A stretch of DNA of 64,000 nt, from contig JAYOLL010000022.1 of NCBI GenBank assembly GCA_038120295.1, positions 1 to 64,000 of the forward strand. The letters are read 5' to 3'. Of this stretch, positions 25,168 through 32,930 are shown piece by piece. The DNA comes from JAYOEY01 sp038120295. Lineage in GTDB: Bacteria > Pseudomonadota > Alphaproteobacteria > MPNO01 > UBA2964. How positions within the stretch are numbered: position 1 is the stretch's first letter; the number at the start of each line of letters is the position of its first letter. A program made the position numbers and the translations under genes. The notes below the pieces were generated by a model, which had not been told where the DNA came from, ran no database searches, and saw only the letters and a list, made by a program, of their open reading frames with translations.

Positions 25168-25917
25168 ATGAAAGTCCTGGTCGCCGTAAAGAGGGTGATT
25201 GACTACAACGTCAAGGTCCGCGTGAAAGCGGATAATACGGGCGTCGAGCTCGCCAACGTCAAAATGTCGATGAATCCGTTCGACGAGATCGCCGTGGAAG
25301 AGGCGATCCGGCTGCAGGAGGCGGGAATCGCCGACGAGGTCATTGCGGTCTCGATGGGCGAAGCCAAATGCGCCGAAACAATCCGCACCGCGCTGGCGAT
25401 GGGCGCCGAGCGCGGCATCCACGTGAAGACGGACGACGAGCTTCAGCCGCTGGCTGTCGCCAAGCTGCTCAAGGCGATCGTGGAAAAAGAAGGCCCGGAA
25501 CTCGTCATACTCGGGAAGCAGGCGATCGACGATGACAGCAGCCAGACCGGCCAGATGCTTTCCGCCCTGCTCGGCTGGCCGCAGGGCACTTTCGCCTCCA
25601 AGGTAGAAATCGCCGACGGCAAGGCGAATGTCACGCGTGAGGTCGATGGCGGGCTGGAAACGGTCGCGCTTACCCTGCCGGCGGTGGTCACAACCGATTT
25701 GCGCCTCAACGAGCCGCGCTACGCGTCTCTGCCCAATATCATGAAGGCCAAGAAAAAACAGATTGACGAGCTTTCGCCCGCAGATCTCGGCGTCGATATT
25801 ACGCCAAGACTCAAAACGCTGCGGGTGGACGAACCGCCCGCGCGCCAGGGCGGCGGCAAGGTCGCCGACGTGGCGGAACTGGTCGACAAGCTGCAGAACG
25901 AAGCGGGGGTGATCTGA
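25168..25917 (+). CDS. etfB: Electron transfer flavoprotein beta subunit
   Basis: A 249-aa protein with the EtfB opening KVLVAVKRVIDYNVKVRVK, the adenine-nucleotide-binding VILGKQAIDDDSSQTGQM and the C-terminal LPNIMKAKKKQI recognition loop that docks on acyl-CoA dehydrogenases. With EtfA it carries electrons from acyl-CoA dehydrogenases to ETF:quinone oxidoreductase. TGATG overlap with etfA. Confidence 0.96.
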   Translation: MKVLVAVKRVIDYNVKVRVKADNTGVELANVKMSMNPFDEIAVEEAIRLQEAGIADEVIAVSMGEAKCAETIRTALAMGAERGIHVKTDDELQPLAVAKLLKAIVEKEGPELVILGKQAIDDDSSQTGQMLSALLGWPQGTFASKVEIADGKANVTREVDGGLETVALTLPAVVTTDLRLNEPRYASLPNIMKAKKKQIDELSPADLGVDITPRLKTLRVDEPPARQGGGKVADVAELVDKLQNEAGVI

Positions 25918-26873
25918 TGAGCGTTCTGGTCATTGCTGAACACGATAACGAAGCGCTTAAGGGCGCCACGTTTAACGTCGTGACTGCCGCAGCCGCGCTC
26001 GGCGCGGGCGACGTGGACATGCTGGTTGCCGGCGCAGGCTGCCAGGCTGCCGCCGACGCGGCGGCGAAAATCCCGGGCGTCTCGAAAGTCCGGCTGGCCG
26101 ACGATGCACAGTACGAGCACGCGCTGGCGGAGCCGCTGGCGGCGCTGATCGTCGAACTCGCCGGCGACTACAGCCACATCGTTTTCGCCCATACCGCATT
26201 CGGAAAAAACGTCGCGCCGCGCGTCGCCGCGCTGCTGGATGTCGTACAGGTGTCCGACATCATGGAAGTGCAGTCGACGAATACCTTTGTCCGGCCGATT
26301 TATGCCGGCAACGCAATGGCGACCGTGCAGGCCGACGGCGACAGGATGGTCGTCACCGTGCGCGGCACGGCCTTCGAGGCGGCGTCTGCTGACGGCGGAA
26401 GCGCTGCCATCGAAGCAGTCGCTGCAGTTTCCGACCCCGGCATTTCGAGCTTTGTCGGCCAGGACCTGACCAAATCAGAACGACCGGAACTGACCGCCGC
26501 GCGGATCGTGATTTCAGGCGGACGCGGCATGCAGTCGGGCGACAATTTTTCGATGATCGAATCGGTCGCCGACAAGCTGGGCGCCGCGATCGGCGCGTCG
26601 CGCGCGGCAGTCGATGCGGGATACAAACCCAACGATTTCCAGGTCGGCCAGACAGGCAAGGTGGTCGCGCCGGAGCTATATATCGCCGTCGGGATATCCG
26701 GCGCGATCCAGCATCTGGCCGGCATGAAGGACAGCAAGGTCATCGTCGCCATCAACAAGGATGAGGAAGCGCCGATCTTCCAGGTCGCCGATTACGGGCT
26801 GGTCGCCGACCTGTTCGACGCCGTCCCGGCGCTCGACGAGGAACTAGAGAAACAGGGCGTTAAACCGCGCTAA
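25917..26873 (+). CDS. etfA: Electron transfer flavoprotein alpha subunit
   Basis: A 318-aa protein with the FAD-binding C-terminal domain: ARIVISGGRGMQSGDNF, GASRAAVDAGYKPNDFQVGQTGK, LYIAVGISGAIQHLAGM and VAINKDEEAPIFQVADYG are all diagnostic. It pairs with EtfB, whose stop overlaps its start by one base. 33 bases separate it from the dehydrogenase gene, so the three form one operon for fatty-acid or amino-acid oxidation. Confidence 0.96.
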   Translation: MSVLVIAEHDNEALKGATFNVVTAAAALGAGDVDMLVAGAGCQAAADAAAKIPGVSKVRLADDAQYEHALAEPLAALIVELAGDYSHIVFAHTAFGKNVAPRVAALLDVVQVSDIMEVQSTNTFVRPIYAGNAMATVQADGDRMVVTVRGTAFEAASADGGSAAIEAVAAVSDPGISSFVGQDLTKSERPELTAARIVISGGRGMQSGDNFSMIESVADKLGAAIGASRAAVDAGYKPNDFQVGQTGKVVAPELYIAVGISGAIQHLAGMKDSKVIVAINKDEEAPIFQVADYGLVADLFDAVPALDEELEKQGVKPR

Positions 26874-26906
26874 CCGTTAACCGCAAGAGACAGGACTAAA
26901 TTCAAT

Positions 26907-27854
26907 ATGAGCAGTGCAGAGTCGGCCGCCCTCAAGGTGGTGGAAAACAACGACAACGATGAAGCCGCGCCCGCGCCGCTGACCGTCAGGAAGATCGGCG
27001 TCATCGGGGCCGGTCAGATGGGCGGCGGCATCACGCAGGTCTGCGCCCAGAGCGGCTTTCCTGTCGCGCTTGCCGACATTTCCGAAGACATTCTGGCGAA
27101 ATCCGTCCAGAGCATCGCGTCGCGCTACAAGCGCCAGGTCGACCGGGAGCGGATATCGCAGGAAGAAGCCGATGCGGCCATCGCCAATATCGAAACCACG
27201 ACCGATTACGAAGCCTTCGCCGATTGCGATCTCGTGATCGAAGCCGCCACCGAAAACGAGACCGTCAAGTCGAAGATTTTCGCTGACGTCACGCCGTATC
27301 TGCGTCCCGACGCGATTCTGGCCACCAATACGTCGTCGATCTCGATTACGCGCCTTGCAGCTGCAACGGACCGGCCGCAGGCCTTCATGGGGCTCCACTT
27401 CATGAACCCGGTTCCGGCGATGGAGCTGGTCGAGCTGATCCGCGGCATCGCGACCAACGATTCGACATACGAATCGGTCCGCGCTGTCGCTGAAACGCTC
27501 GGCAAGAAATCAGTCAATTCCGAGGATTTCCCGGCCTTTATCGTCAACCGAATCCTGCTGCCGATGCTTAATGAAGCGGTCTACACGCTGCACGAAGGCG
27601 TCGGAACGGTGCTCGACATCGATAATGCGATGAGACTGGGCGCGCATCATCCGATGGGGCCGCTGCAGCTCGCCGATTTCATCGGGCTGGATACCTGCCT
27701 GTCGATCATGCAGGTTCTCTATGAAGGGCTTGGCGACAGCAAGTACCGCCCCTGCCCGCTGCTGGTGAAATACGTCGAGGCCGGCTGGTACGGTCGCAAG
27801 ACGGGTCGCGGCTTTTACGATTATTCCGGAGAGCGCCCGGTTCCTACGCGTTGA
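26907..27854 (+). CDS. 3-hydroxybutyryl-CoA dehydrogenase
   Basis: A 315-aa protein with Rossmann motif IGVIGAGQMGGGI at about residues 31-43, the catalytic-histidine segment MGLHFMNPVP and C-terminal GRKTGRGFYDYSG. It oxidises 3-hydroxyacyl-CoA with NAD. The N-terminus carries about 28 residues before the Rossmann fold, rich in Asn/Asp/Glu/Ala; the start at 26907 has no nearby alternative that preserves the fold better. It follows etfBA as in other alphaproteobacteria. Confidence 0.93.
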   Translation: MSSAESAALKVVENNDNDEAAPAPLTVRKIGVIGAGQMGGGITQVCAQSGFPVALADISEDILAKSVQSIASRYKRQVDRERISQEEADAAIANIETTTDYEAFADCDLVIEAATENETVKSKIFADVTPYLRPDAILATNTSSISITRLAAATDRPQAFMGLHFMNPVPAMELVELIRGIATNDSTYESVRAVAETLGKKSVNSEDFPAFIVNRILLPMLNEAVYTLHEGVGTVLDIDNAMRLGAHHPMGPLQLADFIGLDTCLSIMQVLYEGLGDSKYRPCPLLVKYVEAGWYGRKTGRGFYDYSGERPVPTR

Positions 27855-27935
27855 CGAATAGGGCCACAGCCCTTCCCCAAATCCCAAGGACCGCGCTACC
27901 ATTTTTCCCGATCCACCAGGAAGGGAGAGCCGGTC

Positions 27936-29369
27936 ATGGACGGATATCAGGTCAGAACCACTGAATCGTCGGAACTGAGGGCAAAACTCGATCACCCGGT
28001 GATCGATGGCGACGCACATATCATCGAATGCCCGTTCGTCCTGCCCGACTTCCTGAAACAGGTTGGCGGCGCCGATCTGGTGAAACGGTTCGAGAAGTCG
28101 ATCAAAGAGGTACGTCCCGGCGAGCCGAAATCGAACTTCTGGCCCGCCCACACCGGCAAATACACGATCGACCGGCTGACCACGATGCTGGCGCCGCTCT
28201 ACCAGCAGCGCATCGACGAGGCGGGCGTCGATTTCTGCACGCTGTACCCGACATACGGCTTCCGGCTCCAGGTCCTGCCCGACGACGAGGTGCGGGCCGC
28301 CGCCTGCCGCGCGCTTAACATGATGAATGCCGAGCTGTTCTCGGATGTGGCCTACCGAATGAGGCCCGCGGCGACCATCCCCATGCACACGCCTGACGAG
28401 GCCATCGGCGAGCTGGAGTTCGCCGTAAAGGAACTCGGCATGAAGGCAGCGATGACCTGCAACGAGGTTCTGCGCCCGCATCCGGAAGTCATGAAGAATG
28501 CACCGGAGCTGGCTGATTACGCCCTGCACTGGACGCCTCTGGCGCTGGATTCGCCATATGATTACGACCCGTTCTGGGCGAAATGCGTCGAACTCGGCGT
28601 GGCGCCGGCTGGCCATTCGATCAATTACGGCGGCACGCACGCCTCGACCACCAACTACGTCTATAACCGGCTCGGCCTGTTCGCGACGGGCGGGAATGCA
28701 GCCTGTCGGGCAATGTTCATGGGCGGCGTCACGCGGCGCTTCCCGGGCCTCAATGTCGGCTTCCTCGAAGGTGGCGTGTGGTGGGCCGCCGCGCTCTATA
28801 ACGATCTGTTCGAATTCTGGGAGAAACGCAATCGCGACCAGCTTCTCCGCCTGCACGATCCGGCAAACTGGGACGTGGAAATGTCGCGGGAGATGTTCGA
28901 TCTGTACGGCAAGAAGCCTTACCAGACCGGCGAGCGCTTCGTCGAAAATGCGGCAATGTTCATGAAGGACGGTCGCATCGAGCCGGGCGTAACGCCCGAG
29001 TTCGTGGACGACTGGAAACATCTGGACATCGAGAAAAAGGAAGATATCCGCGACCTGTTCGTGAACAATTTCTATTTCGGATGCGAGGCGGATGACGCGC
29101 TGAACTACACGGCCTTCAACACGAAGGCGAACAAGTTCGGCGTCAGGCTCAAGGCGATGTTCTCGTCCGATATCGGCCACTGGGACGTGGTCGATTACGG
29201 CGACATCCTGTCGGAGACATACGAAGCCGTCGAGGACGGGCTGATGACGGAAGAGGATTTCCGCGATTTCGTCTTCACCAACCCGGCGACCTTCGCGACC
29301 CGGATGAACCCGGACTATTTCAAGGGCACCTCAGTCGAAGGGGCGGTGGACAGGCTGCTCAGTTCGTAG
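27936..29369 (+). CDS. Amidohydrolase-2 family metal-dependent hydrolase
   Basis: A 477-aa TIM-barrel protein of the amidohydrolase_2 (ACMSD-like) group. Metal ligands are suggested by VIDGDAHIIE near residue 28, GHSINYGG near 228 and the terminal FSSDIGHWDVVD. Members decarboxylate or hydrolyse aromatic and related acids. A long homologue class of about 400-480 aa is common in bacteria with aromatic catabolism, but no substrate is assigned. Its tail overlaps the convergent thioredoxin-like gene by 11 bases. Confidence 0.82.
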   Translation: MDGYQVRTTESSELRAKLDHPVIDGDAHIIECPFVLPDFLKQVGGADLVKRFEKSIKEVRPGEPKSNFWPAHTGKYTIDRLTTMLAPLYQQRIDEAGVDFCTLYPTYGFRLQVLPDDEVRAAACRALNMMNAELFSDVAYRMRPAATIPMHTPDEAIGELEFAVKELGMKAAMTCNEVLRPHPEVMKNAPELADYALHWTPLALDSPYDYDPFWAKCVELGVAPAGHSINYGGTHASTTNYVYNRLGLFATGGNAACRAMFMGGVTRRFPGLNVGFLEGGVWWAAALYNDLFEFWEKRNRDQLLRLHDPANWDVEMSREMFDLYGKKPYQTGERFVENAAMFMKDGRIEPGVTPEFVDDWKHLDIEKKEDIRDLFVNNFYFGCEADDALNYTAFNTKANKFGVRLKAMFSSDIGHWDVVDYGDILSETYEAVEDGLMTEEDFRDFVFTNPATFATRMNPDYFKGTSVEGAVDRLLSS

Positions 29370-29949
29370 CTGCGGGCCAGCTTCCGCGCCGGGCATAGAA
29401 ATCGATCAGCTCCACCGCATCGGAACTGCCCCAGTCGGCGTCGCCGACCAGCTGTCCGAGAACCGTACCGTCCCGATCGAGCAGAACCGTGACCGGCAGG
29501 CCGGGAATCTTGAGCGACCGCGAAATCGCCAGCCTGTCGTCCAGATAGACCGGAAGCTCCTGCAAGCCGTTCTTTTCGATGAAGGGCGCGACCTTCTCCC
29601 ATCCGTTGAAATCCTGCGACAGGGCGAGAACCGTAAAATCTTCGCCGCCGCGCCGTTTCTGCAGCGCGAGCAGATGCGGCATTTCGCGGATGCAGGGAAA
29701 ACACCACGTGGCCCAGAAGTTCACCAGCACAAGCCGCCCGCGAAAATCCTTCAGGTCTAGCTTCCGCCCGTCTTTCGCGATCAACGTCCCCTCCAGCGCT
29801 GGCCCGGGCGGCCGGGTCGGGGTAAACTTCTTCATTGCGCCGGCGATGGGCGGCTGATCGGGGTTTTTGCTTGATTTCGGGGCCGTAATGGCCCAAATCG
29901 CAACCCCGGCCAGGATCGCAATGGCCGGAAAAACAAGTTTTTTGTTCAT
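29359..29949 (-). CDS. TlpA/ResA-like thiol-disulfide oxidoreductase
   Basis: A 196-aa protein with an N-terminal signal anchor (LVFPAIAILAGVAIWAIT), a short linker and an AhpC/TSA-thioredoxin fold with active site C83-F-P-C86 (ATWCFPCIREMP) and a cis-proline in GLPVTVLL. It likely reduces periplasmic apocytochrome or copper-site cysteines. It is divergent from argH with 41 bases between, as in many alphaproteobacteria. Confidence 0.9.
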   Translation of the reverse strand: MNKKLVFPAIAILAGVAIWAITAPKSSKNPDQPPIAGAMKKFTPTRPPGPALEGTLIAKDGRKLDLKDFRGRLVLVNFWATWCFPCIREMPHLLALQKRRGGEDFTVLALSQDFNGWEKVAPFIEKNGLQELPVYLDDRLAISRSLKIPGLPVTVLLDRDGTVLGQLVGDADWGSSDAVELIDFYARRGSWPAATN

Positions 29950-29990
29950 CGAACTTCGCGTTTACACCCAAACCCTCTCGGGACGCAGCT

Positions 29991-31442
29991 ATGACGGCAG
30001 ACAATAACACCAACCCGCCCGTCCCGGAATCTCCTGGGGAATCGTCCTATGCAGAGGCAACGGATTCGAACCAGATGTGGGGCGGCCGCTTCGCGAGCGG
30101 ACCGGACGCCATCATGGAGGCGATCAACGTCTCCATCGGGTTCGACCGCCGCCTGTTCGAGCAGGATATCAGGGGCTCCATCGCGCATTGCGAGATGCTG
30201 GTCGCCCGGGAAATCATCGACGCGGAAGCTGGCGAAAAGATTATCGGCGGGCTGAACGCCATCCGGGAGGAAATCGCATCCGGTTCGTTCAATTTCCGCA
30301 GATCGCTGGAAGACATCCATCTCAACATAGAGGGCCGGCTGAGCGAACTGATCGGCGACGACGCCGGCCGGCTGCACACCGCACGGTCGCGCAACGACCA
30401 GGTGGCGACAGATTTCCGCCTGTGGGTGCGCGACGCTATCGACGACATGGATGCCGCACTTTGCGGCCTGCAGGCGGCGCTGATTGACCGCGCCGACGAA
30501 CATGGAGCCACCGTGATGCCCGGCTTTACGCATCTGCAGGCCGCGCAGCCGGTCACCGTCGGACACCACATGCTGGCTTATGTCGAGATGTTCGGGCGCG
30601 ACCGGAGCCGGTTCGCGGATGCGCGGAGGCGGCTGAACGAGTCTCCTCTGGGATCGGCGGCGCTGGCCGGCACATCGTTCCCGATCGACCGGGAACGGAC
30701 GGCGTCAGCGCTCGGGTTCGACCGGCCGACCGCCAATTCGCTGGATGCCGTATCCGATCGCGATTTCGCACTGGAATTCATGTCGTCCTGCGCCATCGCG
30801 GCGACGCACCTGTCGCGGATGGGCGAAGAAATCGTCATCTGGTGTTCAGCTCAGTTCTCCTTCGCCTCGCTAACCGACGCCTTCACCACGGGCAGCTCGA
30901 TCATGCCGCAGAAGCGCAACCCGGACGCCGCCGAGCTGGTGCGGGCCAAAACGGGGCGGATCGTCGGCGACCTGATGACGCTGCTGACCGTCATGAAAGG
31001 TCTGCCGCTCGCCTATTCCAAGGACATGCAGGAGGACAAGGAGCCGGTGTTCGACGCAGTCGACGCCATGGCCCTCACAATCGCCGCAATGACCGGCATG
31101 GTCCGCGATATCGCGTTCGACGTAGACCGGCTGCGCGATGCGGCGGGCGACGGGCACACCACGGCGACGGATCTCGCCGACTGGCTGGTGCGGGTTCTCG
31201 GCCTGCCTTTCCGCCGGGCCCATCACGTGACCGGTACGCTGGTCGGGGTGGCGGACGAAAAGCGCTGCACGCTGGCGGAGCTCGAGCTTGCGGACATGCA
31301 GGCGGTCGAGGCGGGGATCACCGAGGACGTATATTCGGTCCTCGCCGTCGAGAAATCGGTCGCCAGCCGGACGAGCCAGGGCGGCACCGCGCCGGACAAT
31401 GTGCGCGCCGCCGCCGCAGAAGCGAGACGGAGGTTCCTGTAA
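29991..31442 (+). CDS. argH: Argininosuccinate lyase
   Basis: A 483-aa fumarase-superfamily enzyme that splits argininosuccinate into arginine and fumarate. MWGGRFASGPD, HTARSRNDQVATDFRLW, FTHLQAAQPVTVGH and signature TGSSIMPQKRNPDAAE are all present. The first 28 residues before MWGGRF are non-conserved, so translation could begin at the internal ATG near 30075. One-base overlap with lptM, which in turn overlaps lysA. Confidence 0.96.
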   Translation: MTADNNTNPPVPESPGESSYAEATDSNQMWGGRFASGPDAIMEAINVSIGFDRRLFEQDIRGSIAHCEMLVAREIIDAEAGEKIIGGLNAIREEIASGSFNFRRSLEDIHLNIEGRLSELIGDDAGRLHTARSRNDQVATDFRLWVRDAIDDMDAALCGLQAALIDRADEHGATVMPGFTHLQAAQPVTVGHHMLAYVEMFGRDRSRFADARRRLNESPLGSAALAGTSFPIDRERTASALGFDRPTANSLDAVSDRDFALEFMSSCAIAATHLSRMGEEIVIWCSAQFSFASLTDAFTTGSSIMPQKRNPDAAELVRAKTGRIVGDLMTLLTVMKGLPLAYSKDMQEDKEPVFDAVDAMALTIAAMTGMVRDIAFDVDRLRDAAGDGHTTATDLADWLVRVLGLPFRRAHHVTGTLVGVADEKRCTLAELELADMQAVEAGITEDVYSVLAVEKSVASRTSQGGTAPDNVRAAAAEARRRFL

Positions 31443-31573
31443 TGCGCCATCTGCTCATGACGATCCTGGCCCTCGCCCTCCTGATGCCGATGACGGGATG
31501 CGGCAAGAAGGCCGATCCGGAGCCGCCGCCGGGATCGGAGAGCGATTTCCCGCGAAAGTATCCGCGCCGATGA
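31442..31573 (+). CDS. lptM: Small lipoprotein, LptM/YifL type
   Basis: A 43-aa protein with a lipoprotein signal (LLMTILALALLMPMTGC, lipobox M-T-G-C) followed by the GKKADPEPPP motif typical of LptM, which helps the LPS translocon LptD mature. It lies in the usual place between argH and lysA and overlaps both by one to four bases. It is too short for many gene callers. Function is from family knowledge. Confidence 0.85.
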   Translation: MRHLLMTILALALLMPMTGCGKKADPEPPPGSESDFPRKYPRR

Positions 31574-32865
31574 ACCATTTCGACTATCGCGATGGAAACC
31601 TGTTTGCGGAGGATGTCGCCGTTGCCGATATCGCGGCCGCGATCGGAACGCCATTCTATTGCTACTCGACAGCGACGCTGCGCCGGCATTACGAGGTGTT
31701 CGCGCGCGCGCTCGAACCGGTCGGTGCGCGCATCTGCTATGCGATCAAGGCCAATTCGAATATCGCGGTGATCCGTACGCTGGCCGAACTGGGCGCCGGC
31801 GGCGACGTGGTCAGCATCGGCGAAATGCAACGGGCGCGCGCCGCCGGAATCGATGCCGGCGACATTGTCTTTTCCGGCGTCGGCAAGACCGCTTCGGAGA
31901 TCGCCGGAGCGCTGGAAGAGGGCGTCGGACAGTTCAACATCGAATCCGAAAGCGAACTGTCGCTCATCGCCGAGATCGCGCAGGCGAAAGGTCTGGAGGC
32001 GCCCGTAGCGCTTCGCGTAAACCCGGATGTGGACGCGGAAACGCATGAAAAAATCTCCACCGGACGCAAACAGGACAAGTTCGGCATCGATATCGACCGG
32101 GCGCCGGCGCTCTACGCAGCCGCTGCATCGATGGAGGGCGTTCGTCCCGTGGGCATCGCGGTTCATATCGGATCGCAGCTGACATCGCTCGACCCTTTCC
32201 GTGCAGCCTTCCTGAGAGTCGCCGACCTTGTCCGCGCGCTCAGGGCCGACGGCCTCGCCGTAACGCGGCTCGATCTCGGCGGCGGGCTGGGCATTCCCTA
32301 CATCGACGAGAACCCGCCCCATCCCGACGATTACGGGCGCATGATGAAGGAGACGGTGGGCGACCTGAACGTGGAGATCACGGTGGAACCGGGACGCCTG
32401 CTGGTCGCGAATGCTGGGATCCTGGTAACCGGCATAATCCGGATCAAGCCGACCGAAACGAAGAAATTCGTCATCGTCGACGCGGCAATGAACGATTTTA
32501 TCCGGCCGACGCTGTACGACGCGACGCACCGCGTCGTCCCGGTCCACGAGCCTGCCCCGGGCACCAGCAACGAACCGGCGGAAATCGTGGGTCCGGTATG
32601 CGAAACCGGCGACATTCTGGCAAAGGGCGCAACGTTGCCGCCGTGCGACGAAGGCGACCTCCTGGCCATCGAGTCGACCGGCGCGTATGGCGCAGTGATG
32701 GCGTCGACCTACAATACCCGTCCCCTCGTGCCGGAGATTCTGGTTAACGGCGATCAATATTGCGTTATTCGCCCTCGAATGGACGTGGACGCGCTGATAT
32801 CGCTTGACCGTATGCCCGATTGGCTGAAAGACTTTGCGGCGAAACATTCTTCCGCATCCGGCTAG
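31570..32865 (+). CDS. lysA: Diaminopimelate decarboxylase
   Basis: A 431-aa PLP enzyme that decarboxylates meso-diaminopimelate to lysine. The PLP lysine is K60 in CYAIKANSN; HIGSQLTSLDPF, GGGLGIPY and CETGDILAKG are family signatures, the last carrying the cysteine that acts at the dimer interface. Start ATG 31570 overlaps the lptM stop. argH-lptM-lysA is a standard alphaproteobacterial operon. Confidence 0.96.
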   Translation: MNHFDYRDGNLFAEDVAVADIAAAIGTPFYCYSTATLRRHYEVFARALEPVGARICYAIKANSNIAVIRTLAELGAGGDVVSIGEMQRARAAGIDAGDIVFSGVGKTASEIAGALEEGVGQFNIESESELSLIAEIAQAKGLEAPVALRVNPDVDAETHEKISTGRKQDKFGIDIDRAPALYAAAASMEGVRPVGIAVHIGSQLTSLDPFRAAFLRVADLVRALRADGLAVTRLDLGGGLGIPYIDENPPHPDDYGRMMKETVGDLNVEITVEPGRLLVANAGILVTGIIRIKPTETKKFVIVDAAMNDFIRPTLYDATHRVVPVHEPAPGTSNEPAEIVGPVCETGDILAKGATLPPCDEGDLLAIESTGAYGAVMASTYNTRPLVPEILVNGDQYCVIRPRMDVDALISLDRMPDWLKDFAAKHSSASG

Positions 32866-32930
32866 AAGCCGGTGCCCGAAGGATGGCGTTAGACTGGCGT
32901 TTTTGCCCGGATAGAAAGGGCGACAAGGTC

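Noticed and set aside
27510..29180. A 556-codon minus-strand frame
   Set aside because: Antisense to the amidohydrolase and the dehydrogenase; composition is that of a shadow frame.
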